DNA from: Solirubrobacterales bacterium
GTDB lineage: Bacteria > Actinomycetota > Thermoleophilia > Solirubrobacterales > Solirubrobacteraceae
NCBI GenBank assembly: GCA_019240115.1
Contig: JAFAYV010000079.1
Coordinates: forward strand, 1-64,000
Direction: 5' to 3'
DNA length: 64,000 nt
Below, in pieces: positions 8,820 through 17,227 of the stretch (positions are counted from its first letter, which is position 1; every line of letters starts with the position of its first letter). Under the pieces are notes generated by a model. It had not been told where the DNA came from. It saw only the letters and a program-made list of their open reading frames with translations, and searched no databases. The position numbers and the translations under genes were made by a program.

Positions 8820-9304
8820 CTCGCACGCTCTACACCGCGTGGGCAAGCCCGCTCGGCGACCTGCTGCTGCAAGGCGACGAGCGCGCGCTGTGCGCCATCC
8901 ACCTTCCCGGCCGCCACCCGGACCGCGACGGCGGGGTGACCGCGACCGCGCCGTTCGTCGCGGCCATCGAGCAGCTCGAGCAGTACTTCGCCGGAACACG
9001 CACGGCGTTCGACCTGCGGCTCGACCCCGAGGGCAGTCGCTTCGACCACGCCGTATGGCGACACGTGAGCGCGATCCCCTACGGGCAGACGAGCAGCTAC
9101 GCGCAGATCGCTCACGCCATGCGCCGCCCCGACCGCGCCCGCGCCGTCGGAGCAGCCAACGCCCGCAACCCGCTGCCGATCATCGTCCCGTGCCATCGGG
9201 TCATCGGCAGCGACGGCTCGCTCACCGGCTACGCCGGAGGACTGGATCGCAAGCGCGCGCTGCTCACCCTCGAGCAGGGCGCGTGGCAGGAGCGCCTACT
9301 GTGA
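8816..9304 (+). CDS. ogt: methylated-DNA--protein-cysteine S-methyltransferase, second copy
   Basis: 162-residue minimal Ogt. The active site is C126 in PIIVPCHRV, preceded by IPYGQTSSYAQIA (DNA-recognition helix) and RAVGAANARNP. It is clearly paralogous to the gene just upstream but diverged outside the active site and lacks its N-terminal extension, so this is an old duplication or a deliberate pair rather than a recent tandem copy. The start at 8816 gives a 4-base overlap with the preceding stop. Last gene of the alkylation-repair cluster; a hairpin lies shortly downstream at the boundary with the convergent regulator. Confidence 0.92.
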   Translation: MTRTLYTAWASPLGDLLLQGDERALCAIHLPGRHPDRDGGVTATAPFVAAIEQLEQYFAGTRTAFDLRLDPEGSRFDHAVWRHVSAIPYGQTSSYAQIAHAMRRPDRARAVGAANARNPLPIIVPCHRVIGSDGSLTGYAGGLDRKRALLTLEQGAWQERLL

Positions 9305-9332
9305 TCGACGCGTCCGCGCGCCGAAGACGCCG

Positions 9333-9363
9333 ACCGCCCGCTGCTCACTTTCCCACGGGCGGT
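9333..9363. terminator. candidate bidirectional hairpin between convergent genes
   Basis: An 8-bp perfect inverted repeat (ACCGCCCG at 9333-9340 with CGGGCGGT at 9356-9363) encloses a 15-base loop. It sits between the end of the second ogt gene (9304) and the end of the convergent ArsR-type gene (9345), overlapping the latter's stop. There is no strong T-run, so termination is plausible but not proven. Confidence 0.45.
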
Positions 9364-10061
9364 GACGGGGCGAGGTTGATCGCGAGCTCGTCGCGGAGGC
9401 GCCGGCGGCCGGTGTCGGTGACGCGCAGCGCGCGGGTGCCGGGGACGGGTTTGACCCAGTCGAGGTCAAGCATGCGTCGGGCGATGCCGGCGCCGAGCGC
9501 GCCGGCGAGGTGGGGCCGGCGCTCGGTCCAGTCCAGGCAGGGGCGCGCGAACGCGCGGCGGCGCGCGCGGAGCGCGTCCACGTCGAGCCCGAGCTCTGCG
9601 AGGCGAGCCTCGCCGGCCGGGGTGAGGCGGTAGTGGTTGTCGCCGGGTTCGATCAGGTGCTGGTGGCACAGGGCGTCGGTGAGGGTGACGCCGAGGGTGC
9701 CGGCGAGGTGGTCGTAGCAGGTGCGGGCGTGACGGATGGCGTGGCCGTGGTTGGCGTCGCGCAGGCTGGCGGCCCGACGATGAGGGGCGAGCGTGAGCAT
9801 CGCCTCGATGACCTCGGCGACGTGCGGGCTGGCCAGGCGGTAGTGGCGCTGGCGGCCGTGCTGGTGCACGGCCAGCAGCCCGCCGTCGAGCAGCTTTGAC
9901 AGGTGCGCGCTGGCCAGCGAGGGCGAGATGCCGGCCCGGGCCGAGAGCTCGGAAGCCGAGAGCGTGCTCCCGCCGATGAGGGCCAGCAGGAGCGTCGCGC
10001 GGTGGCTGCTCATCAGCTCGGCGATCGTGGCCAGGTCGGCGTCGGCCAGCATGGGACCCAT
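9345..10061 (-). CDS. ArsR-type winged-helix transcriptional repressor, two-domain
   Basis: 238-residue regulator. The N-terminal 85 residues form an ArsR winged helix: LSASELSARAGISPSLASAHLSKL is the helix-turn-helix, and GLLAVHQHGRQRHYRL the wing. The C-terminal part, with motifs NHYRLTPAGEARL and RPCLDWTERRPHLAG, matches longer ArsR-like regulators that typically control a divergent transporter. No metal-binding CVC motif is present, so it probably senses an organic ligand. Start at 10061 or the ATG nine bases downstream (10052). It is divergent from an EmrB/QacA exporter, and a perfect 16-bp palindrome lies 17 bases upstream of its start; it most likely represses both directions. Confidence 0.85.
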   Translation of the reverse strand: MGPMLADADLATIAELMSSHRATLLLALIGGSTLSASELSARAGISPSLASAHLSKLLDGGLLAVHQHGRQRHYRLASPHVAEVIEAMLTLAPHRRAASLRDANHGHAIRHARTCYDHLAGTLGVTLTDALCHQHLIEPGDNHYRLTPAGEARLAELGLDVDALRARRRAFARPCLDWTERRPHLAGALGAGIARRMLDLDWVKPVPGTRALRVTDTGRRRLRDELAINLAPSPPVGK

Positions 10062-10077
10062 CCTATCCGTCGCATCT

Positions 10078-10093
10078 TTCAACGGTCGTTGAA
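10078..10093. promoter_or_regulatory. perfect 16-bp palindrome, probable ArsR-type operator
   Basis: TTCAACG-GT-CGTTGAA is a 7+7 bp perfect inverted repeat with a 2-base centre, located between the divergent regulator (start 10061) and exporter (start 10119). A -10-like TAGGGT at 10106-10111 lies only seven bases before the exporter ATG, which would make a nearly leaderless transcript with the palindrome in the -35 region. Position and symmetry fit a dimeric winged-helix repressor site. Repressor identity is inferred from adjacency. Confidence 0.75.
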
Positions 10094-10118
10094 GCGTTGT
10101 GCGCCTAGGGTGCGCGCT

Positions 10119-11540
10119 ATGCCAACCACGATCGAGGACAACACCGAGCCGGCGATCGCGCCCGACGCCGGCCCACAGGACAAACAGACCGCCATCGTCC
10201 GGCGGCGCTGGCTGCTGTTGGCGACCAGCCTGGGGTTCGCGGTCATCCAGCTGGACGTCAGCGTGGTCAACGTGGCCATCAAGCCGATCGGCGCCGCGCT
10301 GGGCGGCGGGGTGAGCGGCCTGCAATGGGTGGTCAACGCCTACACCGTGGCGTTCGCAGCGCTGATCCTGACCGCCGGAGCGCTGGGGGATCGGATCGGA
10401 GCCAAGCGCGTGTTCATCGCGGGGTTCGCGCTGTTCACGCTGGCCTCGGCGGCGTGCGGGCTGGCCCCGAGCCTCCCGGTGCTGATCGGGTCTCGCGCGA
10501 TCCAGGGCGTCGGGGCGGCGATCCTTGCACCGACGTCGCTGACGCTGCTCAACCACGCGTTCACCGAGCCGGGCGAGCGCACGCGGGCGGTGGGGTTGTG
10601 GGCGGCCGGTGCGAGCACCGCCCTGGCCGGCGGCCCGCTGATCGGCGGGGTGCTCACCTCGACGTTGGGGTGGCGGGCGATCTTCTTCATCAACGCCCCG
10701 ATCGGCCTGATCGGCATCCTGCTGACGATCCGCTTTGCGTCGGAGACCTCCCGCGCGAAGGACCGCGGGGTCGATCTCCCCGGGCAGCTGATGGCGATCG
10801 TCGCGCTGGCCTCGCTGGCCGGCGCAACGATCGAGGGTGGGCGCTATGGCTTCACCGAAGCCGGGGTGCTGGCCGGCTACGCGCTCGCCGCGCTCGCCGC
10901 GGCAGCATTCGTATTCGTGGAGGCCCGGCGCGAGCGGCCGATGCTGCCCCTCGAGTTGTTCCGCTCCGGCGCGTTCAGCGCCTCCTCGGCAGTCGGGCTG
11001 CTGGTCAACGTCACGTTCTACGGGCTGATCTTCGTCCTCAGCCTGTTCTTCCAGCGCGGGCAGCACCTCTCAGCGCTCCAGACCGGGCTGGCGTTCGCAC
11101 CGAGCACCGTGGCGGTCCTGGTGGCCAACCTGCTCGCCGGGCGCCTGGACGCCCGCTACGGTCCGCGTCGCGTGATCGCCGCTGGCGCGCTGCTGATGGC
11201 CACCGGCGCCGCGGCGCTCATCGGCGCCAGCACCCACAGCCCCTTCACCGCGCTCGTCGTCCAGCTCGTCGGCCTGGGGTTCGGGATCGGGTTGATCGTG
11301 CCGGCGATGACCGCTGCGGTCCTGGCCAGCGTCGACCGCAGCCGCTCGGGAATCGCCTCAGGCACCCTGAACAGCGCCCGGCAGAGCGGCAGCGTGATCG
11401 GCGTGGCGTTGTTCGGCGCGCTGATCGCCGACGGCGGCCGGCTGGTCAGCGGCCTGCACGTGGCGCTGGCCATCTCGGTGGCGCTGGCGATCCTCGTCGG
11501 CGCCCTCACCATCAAGGTCCCCAAGGAGCCCACCTCATGA
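10119..11540 (+). CDS. MFS drug exporter, DHA2 (EmrB/QacA) family
   Basis: 473-residue integral membrane proton-coupled exporter with about 14 transmembrane segments. Family landmarks are visible: LDVSVVNVAI in the first helix, LQWVVNAYTVAFAAL, GALGDRIGAKRVFIAG (motif A loop), RAIQGVGAAILAPTSLTLL, and GWRAIFFINAPIGL. The upstream frame is open, but the ATG at 10119 matches family N-termini and follows a promoter-like sequence. It overlaps the protoglobin gene by 4 bases. Control by the divergent ArsR-type protein is likely. A second MFS of the same subfamily, similar along its whole length, is at 36015, so the window contains two paralogues. Substrate is unknown. Confidence 0.9.
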   Translation: MPTTIEDNTEPAIAPDAGPQDKQTAIVRRRWLLLATSLGFAVIQLDVSVVNVAIKPIGAALGGGVSGLQWVVNAYTVAFAALILTAGALGDRIGAKRVFIAGFALFTLASAACGLAPSLPVLIGSRAIQGVGAAILAPTSLTLLNHAFTEPGERTRAVGLWAAGASTALAGGPLIGGVLTSTLGWRAIFFINAPIGLIGILLTIRFASETSRAKDRGVDLPGQLMAIVALASLAGATIEGGRYGFTEAGVLAGYALAALAAAAFVFVEARRERPMLPLELFRSGAFSASSAVGLLVNVTFYGLIFVLSLFFQRGQHLSALQTGLAFAPSTVAVLVANLLAGRLDARYGPRRVIAAGALLMATGAAALIGASTHSPFTALVVQLVGLGFGIGLIVPAMTAAVLASVDRSRSGIASGTLNSARQSGSVIGVALFGALIADGGRLVSGLHVALAISVALAILVGALTIKVPKEPTS

Positions 11541-12148
11541 CCAGCCCCGAGCAGCTCGCCCACCCCGAGCAGATCCCCGGCTATGACCTCGGCCGCGACC
11601 GCAGCGCGCGCTCCCCGCTGACCCTCGACGAGCTGGCCAAGCTCGAGGCGGCGGCCGGCCTGACCGACCACGACGACCGCCGGCTCGCCGAGGCCGGCGA
11701 GATCCTCACGCCCTACGCGGCCGAGATGGTCGACGCCTGGCGCGCCCTGCTGGCCCCCCACCCACACCTGGCCCGCTACTCCCAGCACCCCGACGGCACC
11801 GCCGATGAGGCCTACGCGGCCGCCTCCCACCCCCGGTTCGCGCGCTGGATCATCGACGTCTGCACCCGCCCGCGCGACCAGGCGTGGCTGGATTACCAGC
11901 ACGAGATCGGCCTGCGCCACACCCACCAGAAGAAAAACCAGACCGACGGATCCGACTCCCCCGAGCACATCCCCATGCGCTACCTGCTCGCGTTCACCGG
12001 ACCGGTCATCGCCACCACCCGCGAGTTCCTCGCCCGCAGCGGACGGCCCGCCGACGACATCGACGCGCTGCACGCCGCGTTCACCAAGGCGGTGATGCTC
12101 AACGTCACCCTGTGGACCCGAGCCTACGTCGCAACCGAGGACTGGTGA
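11537..12148 (+). CDS. protoglobin-domain haem protein
   Basis: 203-residue single-domain protoglobin (globin-coupled sensor globin without an output domain). Diagnostic features are the N-terminal IPGYDLGRD segment, the WLDYQHEIGLRHT helix holding the probable proximal histidine, the KKNQTDG loop, and the C-terminal VMLNVTLWTRAYV helix. Protoglobins bind O2, CO or NO and some perform oxidative or carbene-type chemistry; the physiological role is usually unknown. Translation is coupled to the MFS exporter by an ATGA overlap, so the haem protein and exporter appear to be co-regulated by the divergent ArsR protein. It might sense, modify or detoxify the exported compound; that is inference. Confidence 0.88.
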   Translation: MTSPEQLAHPEQIPGYDLGRDRSARSPLTLDELAKLEAAAGLTDHDDRRLAEAGEILTPYAAEMVDAWRALLAPHPHLARYSQHPDGTADEAYAAASHPRFARWIIDVCTRPRDQAWLDYQHEIGLRHTHQKKNQTDGSDSPEHIPMRYLLAFTGPVIATTREFLARSGRPADDIDALHAAFTKAVMLNVTLWTRAYVATEDW

Positions 12149-12313
12149 GCGAGGGAGCCCACCACCTGGAGATGGCGATCGCTCGTCCGTCGCCCCCCGG
12201 TCATGAAGGCGTCGGCGCTCGTCGGTCGGCGAAGATCAGCGGAGGTTCAGAGAAAGGTTCGGGTTTCGTCAACTTCGTGGATCGACCTGGGCCTCAGTTG
12301 CTAGACACCGCAC

Positions 12314-13918
12314 ATGCACCGAACCGTCAGCCTCGCGGCCGTCGCTGCGACCCTTCTCCTCGTCCTCGGGGGCTGCGGCACCTCTTCGCAATCCCGGCGA
12401 TCGCCGGCCAGCTCCGAAGGTCAGGCGGCCCCGGCCGCGACGGGCGACCCCAGCTCGACGGGCGGACACGTCGAGCGCGTCAAGGGAGGTCCGAGCGGCT
12501 CCTATGTCGTCGCTCGCGGCATTCACAAGATCAAGCACGTGATCGTGATCATGCAGGAGAACCGCTCGTTTGACAGCTACTTCGGCACCTACCCGGGGTC
12601 CGACGGGATCCCGATGAGCAACGGCACGCCGACGGCGTGCGTGCCCAACCCCAAGGGACCCTGCCAGCGGCCCTACCACGACACCGCCGACGTCAACGGC
12701 GGTGGGCCGCACAACCACGTCAACGCGATCGCCGACATCGACGGCGGGAAGATGGACGGCTTCATCGAGCAGCGCGACGCCGCACGGAAGACGTGCACGA
12801 GCCCCACCGACCCGGCATGCGTCAACCAGGGCGCCCCTGACGTGATGGGGTATCACACGGGCGCCGAGATCCCCAACTACTGGGCCTACGCCAAGGATTT
12901 CGCGCTCGACGACCACATGTTCGAGCCCTCGACGTCGTGGTCCTACATCTCGCACCTGTACATGGTCTCCGCGTGGGCGGCCAAGTGCGCGAACCGCTCG
13001 CCGAGCAGCTGCCAGGGCACCCTCGTCGGCCCCTACCCGGGCAAGCGCGCGACGCGCGCCGACAAGGTCGCCGAGCGCACGGGCACCTCGAAGATCGACT
13101 TCGCCTGGACCGACGTCACGTACCTCTTGGACCATCACCACGTGCCGTGGTCCTTCTACGTGCAGAAGGGGACCCAGCCCGACTGCGACGACGCTGGAGC
13201 CGAGACGTGCTCGCCGGTGGCGCAGAAGGTCCAGACGCCGGGGATCTGGAACCCGCTGCCGCTGTTCGGCGACGTGCAGTCAGACCATCAGGTCCAGAAC
13301 GTCGAGTCGCTGGACAGCTACTTCTCCGCGGCCCGCGCGGGCACCCTGCCGGCCGTGAGCTGGATCACGCCCTCCAGCACCGACAGCGAGCATCCGCCGG
13401 CCAGCGTGCATCAGGGACAGGCCTACGTGACCGCGCTCATCAACGCGGCGATGAAGAGCCCGGATTGGAGCTCCACCGCGATCTTTATCAGCTGGGACGA
13501 CTGGGGCGGGTTCTATGACCACGTGACGCCGCCTTCGGTCGACGCCAACGGCTATGGCATCCGCGTGCCGGGGATCGTCATCTCGCCGTACGCGCGGCGC
13601 GGGTACATCGACCATCAGGCGCTCAGCTTCGACGGCTACCTGAAGTTCATCGAGGACGACTTCCTCGGCGGCGCGCGCCTGGACCCTCAGACCGACGGCC
13701 GTCCCGATCCTCGGCCTGACGTGCGTGAGGACGCCAAGCAGCTCGGCAACCTCGCCGCGGACTTCGACTTCGACCAGAAGCCGCGCAGCCCGGTGCTCAT
13801 GCCGACCAACCCGCCGAGCGACTCGCCGTCCATCCCGTCGTACTTCCAGGGCAAGGGCGCGTGCCTGGGCTGCACCAACGTGCCGTCCCCGAATCTCGCG
13901 TCGCAGCCCGGTCTATGA
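12314..13918 (+). CDS. secreted phosphoesterase (phospholipase C / acid phosphatase family)
   Basis: 534-residue lipoprotein with signal peptide and lipobox VLGGC (Cys near residue 20). The catalytic domain begins at [21 protein letters not shown], the metal/nucleophile motif of the bacterial phosphoesterase family PF04185 (phospholipase C, acid phosphatase AcpA). Other family elements include [21 protein letters not shown] and [13 protein letters not shown], followed by [17 protein letters not shown] near the C-terminus. It would cleave phosphate mono- or diesters outside the membrane. It is unusual in sharing an ATGA overlap with an ABC-type ATPase gene, so it appears to be the first gene of an operon with an ABC transporter. 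A TAGACA sequence seven bases before the start could be a -10 element for a leaderless message. Confidence 0.88.
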   Translation: MHRTVSLAAVAATLLLVLGGCGTSSQSRRSPASSEGQAAPAATGDPSSTGGHVERVKGGPSGSYVVARGIHKIKHVIVIMQENRSFDSYFGTYPGSDGIPMSNGTPTACVPNPKGPCQRPYHDTADVNGGGPHNHVNAIADIDGGKMDGFIEQRDAARKTCTSPTDPACVNQGAPDVMGYHTGAEIPNYWAYAKDFALDDHMFEPSTSWSYISHLYMVSAWAAKCANRSPSSCQGTLVGPYPGKRATRADKVAERTGTSKIDFAWTDVTYLLDHHHVPWSFYVQKGTQPDCDDAGAETCSPVAQKVQTPGIWNPLPLFGDVQSDHQVQNVESLDSYFSAARAGTLPAVSWITPSSTDSEHPPASVHQGQAYVTALINAAMKSPDWSSTAIFISWDDWGGFYDHVTPPSVDANGYGIRVPGIVISPYARRGYIDHQALSFDGYLKFIEDDFLGGARLDPQTDGRPDPRPDVREDAKQLGNLAADFDFDQKPRSPVLMPTNPPSDSPSIPSYFQGKGACLGCTNVPSPNLASQPGL

Positions 13919-14925
13919 CCGACGCCCTCCGGGGCACACCGTCCGCGCTCGCGTCGACCCCCTCGCCGGGGTCGGCGCCGCCCGACGGCGGTCCCGCGCC
14001 GGCCGCGCTGCGCGCGACGGGGATCGTCAAGGCGTTCGGTGGGACCCGCGCCGTCGACGACGTCGACCTCACGCTCGCGCCGGGCGAGGTGCGCGGCCTG
14101 CTCGGTCCCAACGGCGCCGGCAAGACGACGCTCCTGCGCAGCCTGTTCGGCCTCGTCACCCCCGACGCGGGCACGATCGAGCTGCTCGGCCGCCGGCAGG
14201 TCGCGGGCGACCGGCCAGTGCTCGAGGGCGTCGCCGGGTTCGTCGAGGACCCGCGGTTCTATCCCTACCTGACGGCCCGGGCCAACCTCGAGGTGCTCGC
14301 GCTGTTCGACGGCGGCGCGGCAGCGCCGCCGATCGACGCCGTCCTTCACCGCGTCGGTCTCGGCGGCCGCGCCGACGATCGGGTGAGCGGCTACTCGACG
14401 GGGATGCGCCAGCGGCTGGGCATCGCGGCGGCGCTGCTGCGCGCGCCGTCGCTGCTGCTGCTCGACGAGCCGACGAGCGGGCTCGACCCCGCCGGTGCAC
14501 GCGACGTCGCCGAGCTCGTGCGCAGCCTGTCGGCCGCGGGCGTCGCGGTGCTGCTCTCAAGTCACCAGATCGGCGAGGTGGGGAGCATCTGCGACGCGTT
14601 CACCGTCCTGAGCCGGGGCCGGGTGGTGTGGGACGGCACCGCGGCGCAGCTGCGTGACCAGGCGCCCGTCAGCGCGTTCGAGCTGGCCACCACCGACGAC
14701 GGTGCGGCGCGACGGCTCGCCACCGAGCATCCCCACGTCGAGATCCTTGACGGCCCCGACGGGCGGATGCGACTCACCGGCGCCCAGGCCGCCGTGGACG
14801 CGTTCGTCGTCGCGCTCGGGCGTGAGGATGTCGCCGTTCGCCGGCTCGAGCTCGTGATGAGCCCGCTGGAGGCGATGTTCTTCACCCTCACCGAGCAACC
14901 GCCGCTGGAACTCGAGCCGCCGTGA
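13915..14925 (+). CDS. ABC transporter ATP-binding protein
   Basis: 336-residue nucleotide-binding subunit. The N-terminal extension of about 35 residues is followed by Walker A GPNGAGKT, the signature [10 protein letters not shown], Walker [13 protein letters not shown], and the switch histidine in [10 protein letters not shown]. The C-terminal 90 residues match the accessory region of drug/antibiotic exporter ATPases of the CcmA/NatA type. The ATG at 13915 overlaps the phosphoesterase stop, and the stop overlaps the GTG of the permease, so the three genes are translationally coupled. Direction of transport is inferred to be export from family similarity. Confidence 0.92.
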   Translation: MTDALRGTPSALASTPSPGSAPPDGGPAPAALRATGIVKAFGGTRAVDDVDLTLAPGEVRGLLGPNGAGKTTLLRSLFGLVTPDAGTIELLGRRQVAGDRPVLEGVAGFVEDPRFYPYLTARANLEVLALFDGGAAAPPIDAVLHRVGLGGRADDRVSGYSTGMRQRLGIAAALLRAPSLLLLDEPTSGLDPAGARDVAELVRSLSAAGVAVLLSSHQIGEVGSICDAFTVLSRGRVVWDGTAAQLRDQAPVSAFELATTDDGAARRLATEHPHVEILDGPDGRMRLTGAQAAVDAFVVALGREDVAVRRLELVMSPLEAMFFTLTEQPPLELEPP

Positions 14926-16283
14926 CGAGCGCGACCGCACAGGTCACTCGGGGCGACGCCACGCCCGGGCGCCGCCGGGCGCGGCCGGGCCCCAGGATCC
15001 GCGACATCCAGCGTGCCGAGCGGCGCAAGCTCACCGCGCAGCTGTCCACGCGGCTGCTTGCGCTCGTCTGCGCGCTCGGCCCGCTGGCGTTCGCCGGGCT
15101 GCTCAGTCTCCAGAACGGCGTTCCGGCCGACACCTTGTTCGGGGTGTGGGTCCACTCCTCCGGATACGCGGTCTCGCTCGTCGTGCTCGGCTTCTCGGGC
15201 TCCTGGGGATTCCCGGTGATCGCCGGAGTGCTCGCGGGCGACGTGTTCTCCGGGGAGGATCGGCACGGCACGTGGAAGACCGTCCTGACCCGCTCCGCGC
15301 TGCGCCGGGACGTGTACGCCGGCAAGGTCCTCGCCGCCGCCGAGCTGGCGGTCGGCCTCGTCGCGCTCGCCGCGGTCTCGAGCACCGTCGGCGGCCTGGC
15401 GTTCACGGGCGATCAGCCGCTGGTGGGACTGTCGGGCACGATGCTCTCCCCGGGCCACAGCCTCGAGCTCGTCGCCCTGAGCTGGGCAGCAAGCGTGCTG
15501 CCGACGCTGGCGTTCGTCGCCCTTGCGCTGCTGTTCTCGCTGGCGACGCGCAACGGGATCGCCGGGGCGGTCGGTCCGGTGATCGTCGCGCTCGTGATGG
15601 CGCTGCTGGACCTCATCGGCAACGGCACCTGGGTGCACGCCGCGCTCGTCGGCTCCGCGTTCTCGGACTGGCACGGGCTGTTCGCCGCCCCTCCGTTTCT
15701 GCAGCCTCTGCTCGTCGGCAGCCTCGTCAGCGTCGTGTGGACGGCGGGCGGGCTCGCGCTGTGCGCCCGGATGCTGGGCCGCCGTGACTTCGCCGGTGCC
15801 GGTGCGCCGCGGGCCGCTCGCTGGACCCGCGCCGGCGCGCTCGTGGTCATCGCTGTCGCGGCGATCGGGCTGCTCGCGGCGGGCACCCAACTGGGACCGA
15901 CGACGATCACCACGCGGCGGCTGCAGGCATCCCTGACGCCGACCTTCAACCGGCTCGCGCCGGTGCAGCAGCGCGAGCTGGGTCGCCGCGTGCCGGTCGG
16001 CACCCGCCTGCGCATCCAGCCCACGTGCCTGCGGCGCGGCGGTGGCGCAGCGGGCCCCGGAGACGACTGGACGTGCACGCTCGACGTGTTCATCCCGCAG
16101 GCCGGCATCGAGCCCTTCCAGCAGACGCCGGTCACCTACGACATGAGCGTGCAGGCCAACGGGTGCTACAAGGCGACCTCCCCGCCGTCGTTCGTGGGCC
16201 AGCAGCTCATGCGCGACACTCACGGCCACGAGGTCGTCAACCCGCTGTACACGATCTACGGCTGCTTTGAGACCGACGGCTGA
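14922..16283 (+). CDS. ABC transporter permease (ABC-2-like) with C-terminal extracytoplasmic domain
   Basis: 453-residue membrane subunit with GTG start overlapping the ATPase gene. About seven hydrophobic segments lie between residues 40 and 325, with the FSGEDRHGTWKTVLTR loop typical of ABC-2 permeases (the motif that follows the second helix). After the last helix (VVIAVAAIGLLAAG) there is an unusual soluble tail of about 130 residues with four cysteines (PTCLRRG, WTCTLDV, NGCYKAT, YGCFETDG), which could form two disulfides outside the membrane. This tail is not part of a standard permease and might bind the substrate or the phosphoesterase encoded in the same operon. Confidence 0.82.
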   Translation: MTSATAQVTRGDATPGRRRARPGPRIRDIQRAERRKLTAQLSTRLLALVCALGPLAFAGLLSLQNGVPADTLFGVWVHSSGYAVSLVVLGFSGSWGFPVIAGVLAGDVFSGEDRHGTWKTVLTRSALRRDVYAGKVLAAAELAVGLVALAAVSSTVGGLAFTGDQPLVGLSGTMLSPGHSLELVALSWAASVLPTLAFVALALLFSLATRNGIAGAVGPVIVALVMALLDLIGNGTWVHAALVGSAFSDWHGLFAAPPFLQPLLVGSLVSVVWTAGGLALCARMLGRRDFAGAGAPRAARWTRAGALVVIAVAAIGLLAAGTQLGPTTITTRRLQASLTPTFNRLAPVQQRELGRRVPVGTRLRIQPTCLRRGGGAAGPGDDWTCTLDVFIPQAGIEPFQQTPVTYDMSVQANGCYKATSPPSFVGQQLMRDTHGHEVVNPLYTIYGCFETDG

Positions 16284-16319
16284 GGACGGTTACGACTTGA
16301 GGGGCAACGAAGCATTCCG

Positions 16320-16790
16320 CTACACATCTCCGTCGCCGTCGCTGGGTCCGCCGTTGTTATCCGAGTCGTGGTCACCGCCGTTGTGCTGGGGGATGCCGTT
16401 GCCGGCGGAGGGCGGCGGACCGGGGGTGTGACGCATGGTGGTGGGCGGCACCGGGGCCGGCGGCGGTGTCACCTGCGGCATCGTGGGCGACGTGCCGTGG
16501 GTCGTCGCCGGTGCGGGGCTGGGCGCTGGTGGCGTGGGAGCTAGGAGGGCGCCTGTCGTCGTGCTGGCGGGGCCGGCGGCGTGCGGCTGGGCGTCGTGGT
16601 GTGGCCGGTGCCGGTGTGGGGTATGACGGTCCCCCACTCTCCTGGCTGGCGCGGCGGTCGTGCGGGTGACGGGAGTCGTCGCGGTCGGCTTGCCGGGGGA
16701 GGTGCCGCCGCAGCCCGCGATCGCAAGGGCCGCGAGCACGGGTGCGCCGAGCAGGCCGGCACGGAATCGACTCGGGGTGATGGTGGGCAT
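16320..16790 (-). CDS. Pro/Thr-rich small lipoprotein with acidic Asp/Asn/Gly tail
   Basis: 156-residue lipoprotein. The signal peptide ends in a canonical lipobox (LAIAGC, Cys near 27). The mature chain is low-complexity, dominated by Pro, Thr, Ala and His, and ends in an Asp/Asn/Gly-rich tail (DHDSDNNGGPSDGDGDV) that resembles a calcium-binding loop but has no defined EF-hand. No known domain is visible. It probably sits on the cell surface with an extended conformation. A second, degenerate copy of its last 22 codons lies immediately upstream at 16832-16906, so this gene has undergone a partial duplication. Confidence 0.6.
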   Translation of the reverse strand: MPTITPSRFRAGLLGAPVLAALAIAGCGGTSPGKPTATTPVTRTTAAPARRVGDRHTPHRHRPHHDAQPHAAGPASTTTGALLAPTPPAPSPAPATTHGTSPTMPQVTPPPAPVPPTTMRHTPGPPPSAGNGIPQHNGGDHDSDNNGGPSDGDGDV

Positions 16791-16831
16791 GATGGGGTTT
16801 CCTTTCCTGGCGTGCGGTGCTGAGGTTTGCG

Positions 16832-16906
16832 TTACACGTCGCCGTCGCTGGGTCCGCCGTTGTTATCTGAGTCCATGTCGCCGCCGTTGTCCTGAGGGAT
16901 GCGGGT
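16832..16906 (-). pseudogene. degenerate copy of the 3' end of the adjacent lipoprotein gene
   Basis: Read on the minus strand, this stretch encodes IPQDNGGDMDSDNNGGPSDG plus DV and a stop at 16832, nearly identical to the tail of the lipoprotein at 16320. The frame is open further upstream for about 100 bases (to a stop near 16999), but I find no ATG, GTG or TTG in it, so it looks like a fragment left by duplication rather than a gene. DNA identity with the intact copy is high over about 70 bases. Confidence 0.65.
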
Positions 16907-17214
16907 ACTGGCGGCGGGAGCGGTTCTGAGGGGCGCGGCGTGGCCGGCGGGTCGATGGAAAGGGACCCGGGGAGAGGCTGAAACCTTCCCGGCCGGTTAG
17001 CAGTGTGTGACCATCAGCCGGCGCCGCGGGTGGCGGACGTGCCGGCGGCGTGCGGTTGGCGCACGCTGGCGGGTCACCATCGCCGGGGCGCCGTCACGGT
17101 GTCGCTGTGCCTGGTCACGCGACTCGATCGAGCCAGGGGTAGATCGATCGGGAAGATTCGGGGGGCTGGGGCGTCCTTGTCTGCGAGCCGCGCGGTCCGC
17201 GCGGTCGGCTTGAC

Positions 17215-17220
17215 AGGAGG
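17215..17220 (+). promoter_or_regulatory. ribosome binding site deciding the start at 17228
   Basis: AGGAGG lies seven bases before the ATG at 17228 but only one base before the ATG at 17222. The second ATG is therefore the likely start of the lipoprotein. Confidence 0.7.
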
Positions 17221-17227
17221 GATGTGG

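Noticed and set aside
14562-16229. 555-codon minus-strand open frame opposite the ABC permease
   Set aside because: Antisense shadow; the plus-strand permease has clear transmembrane and ABC features.
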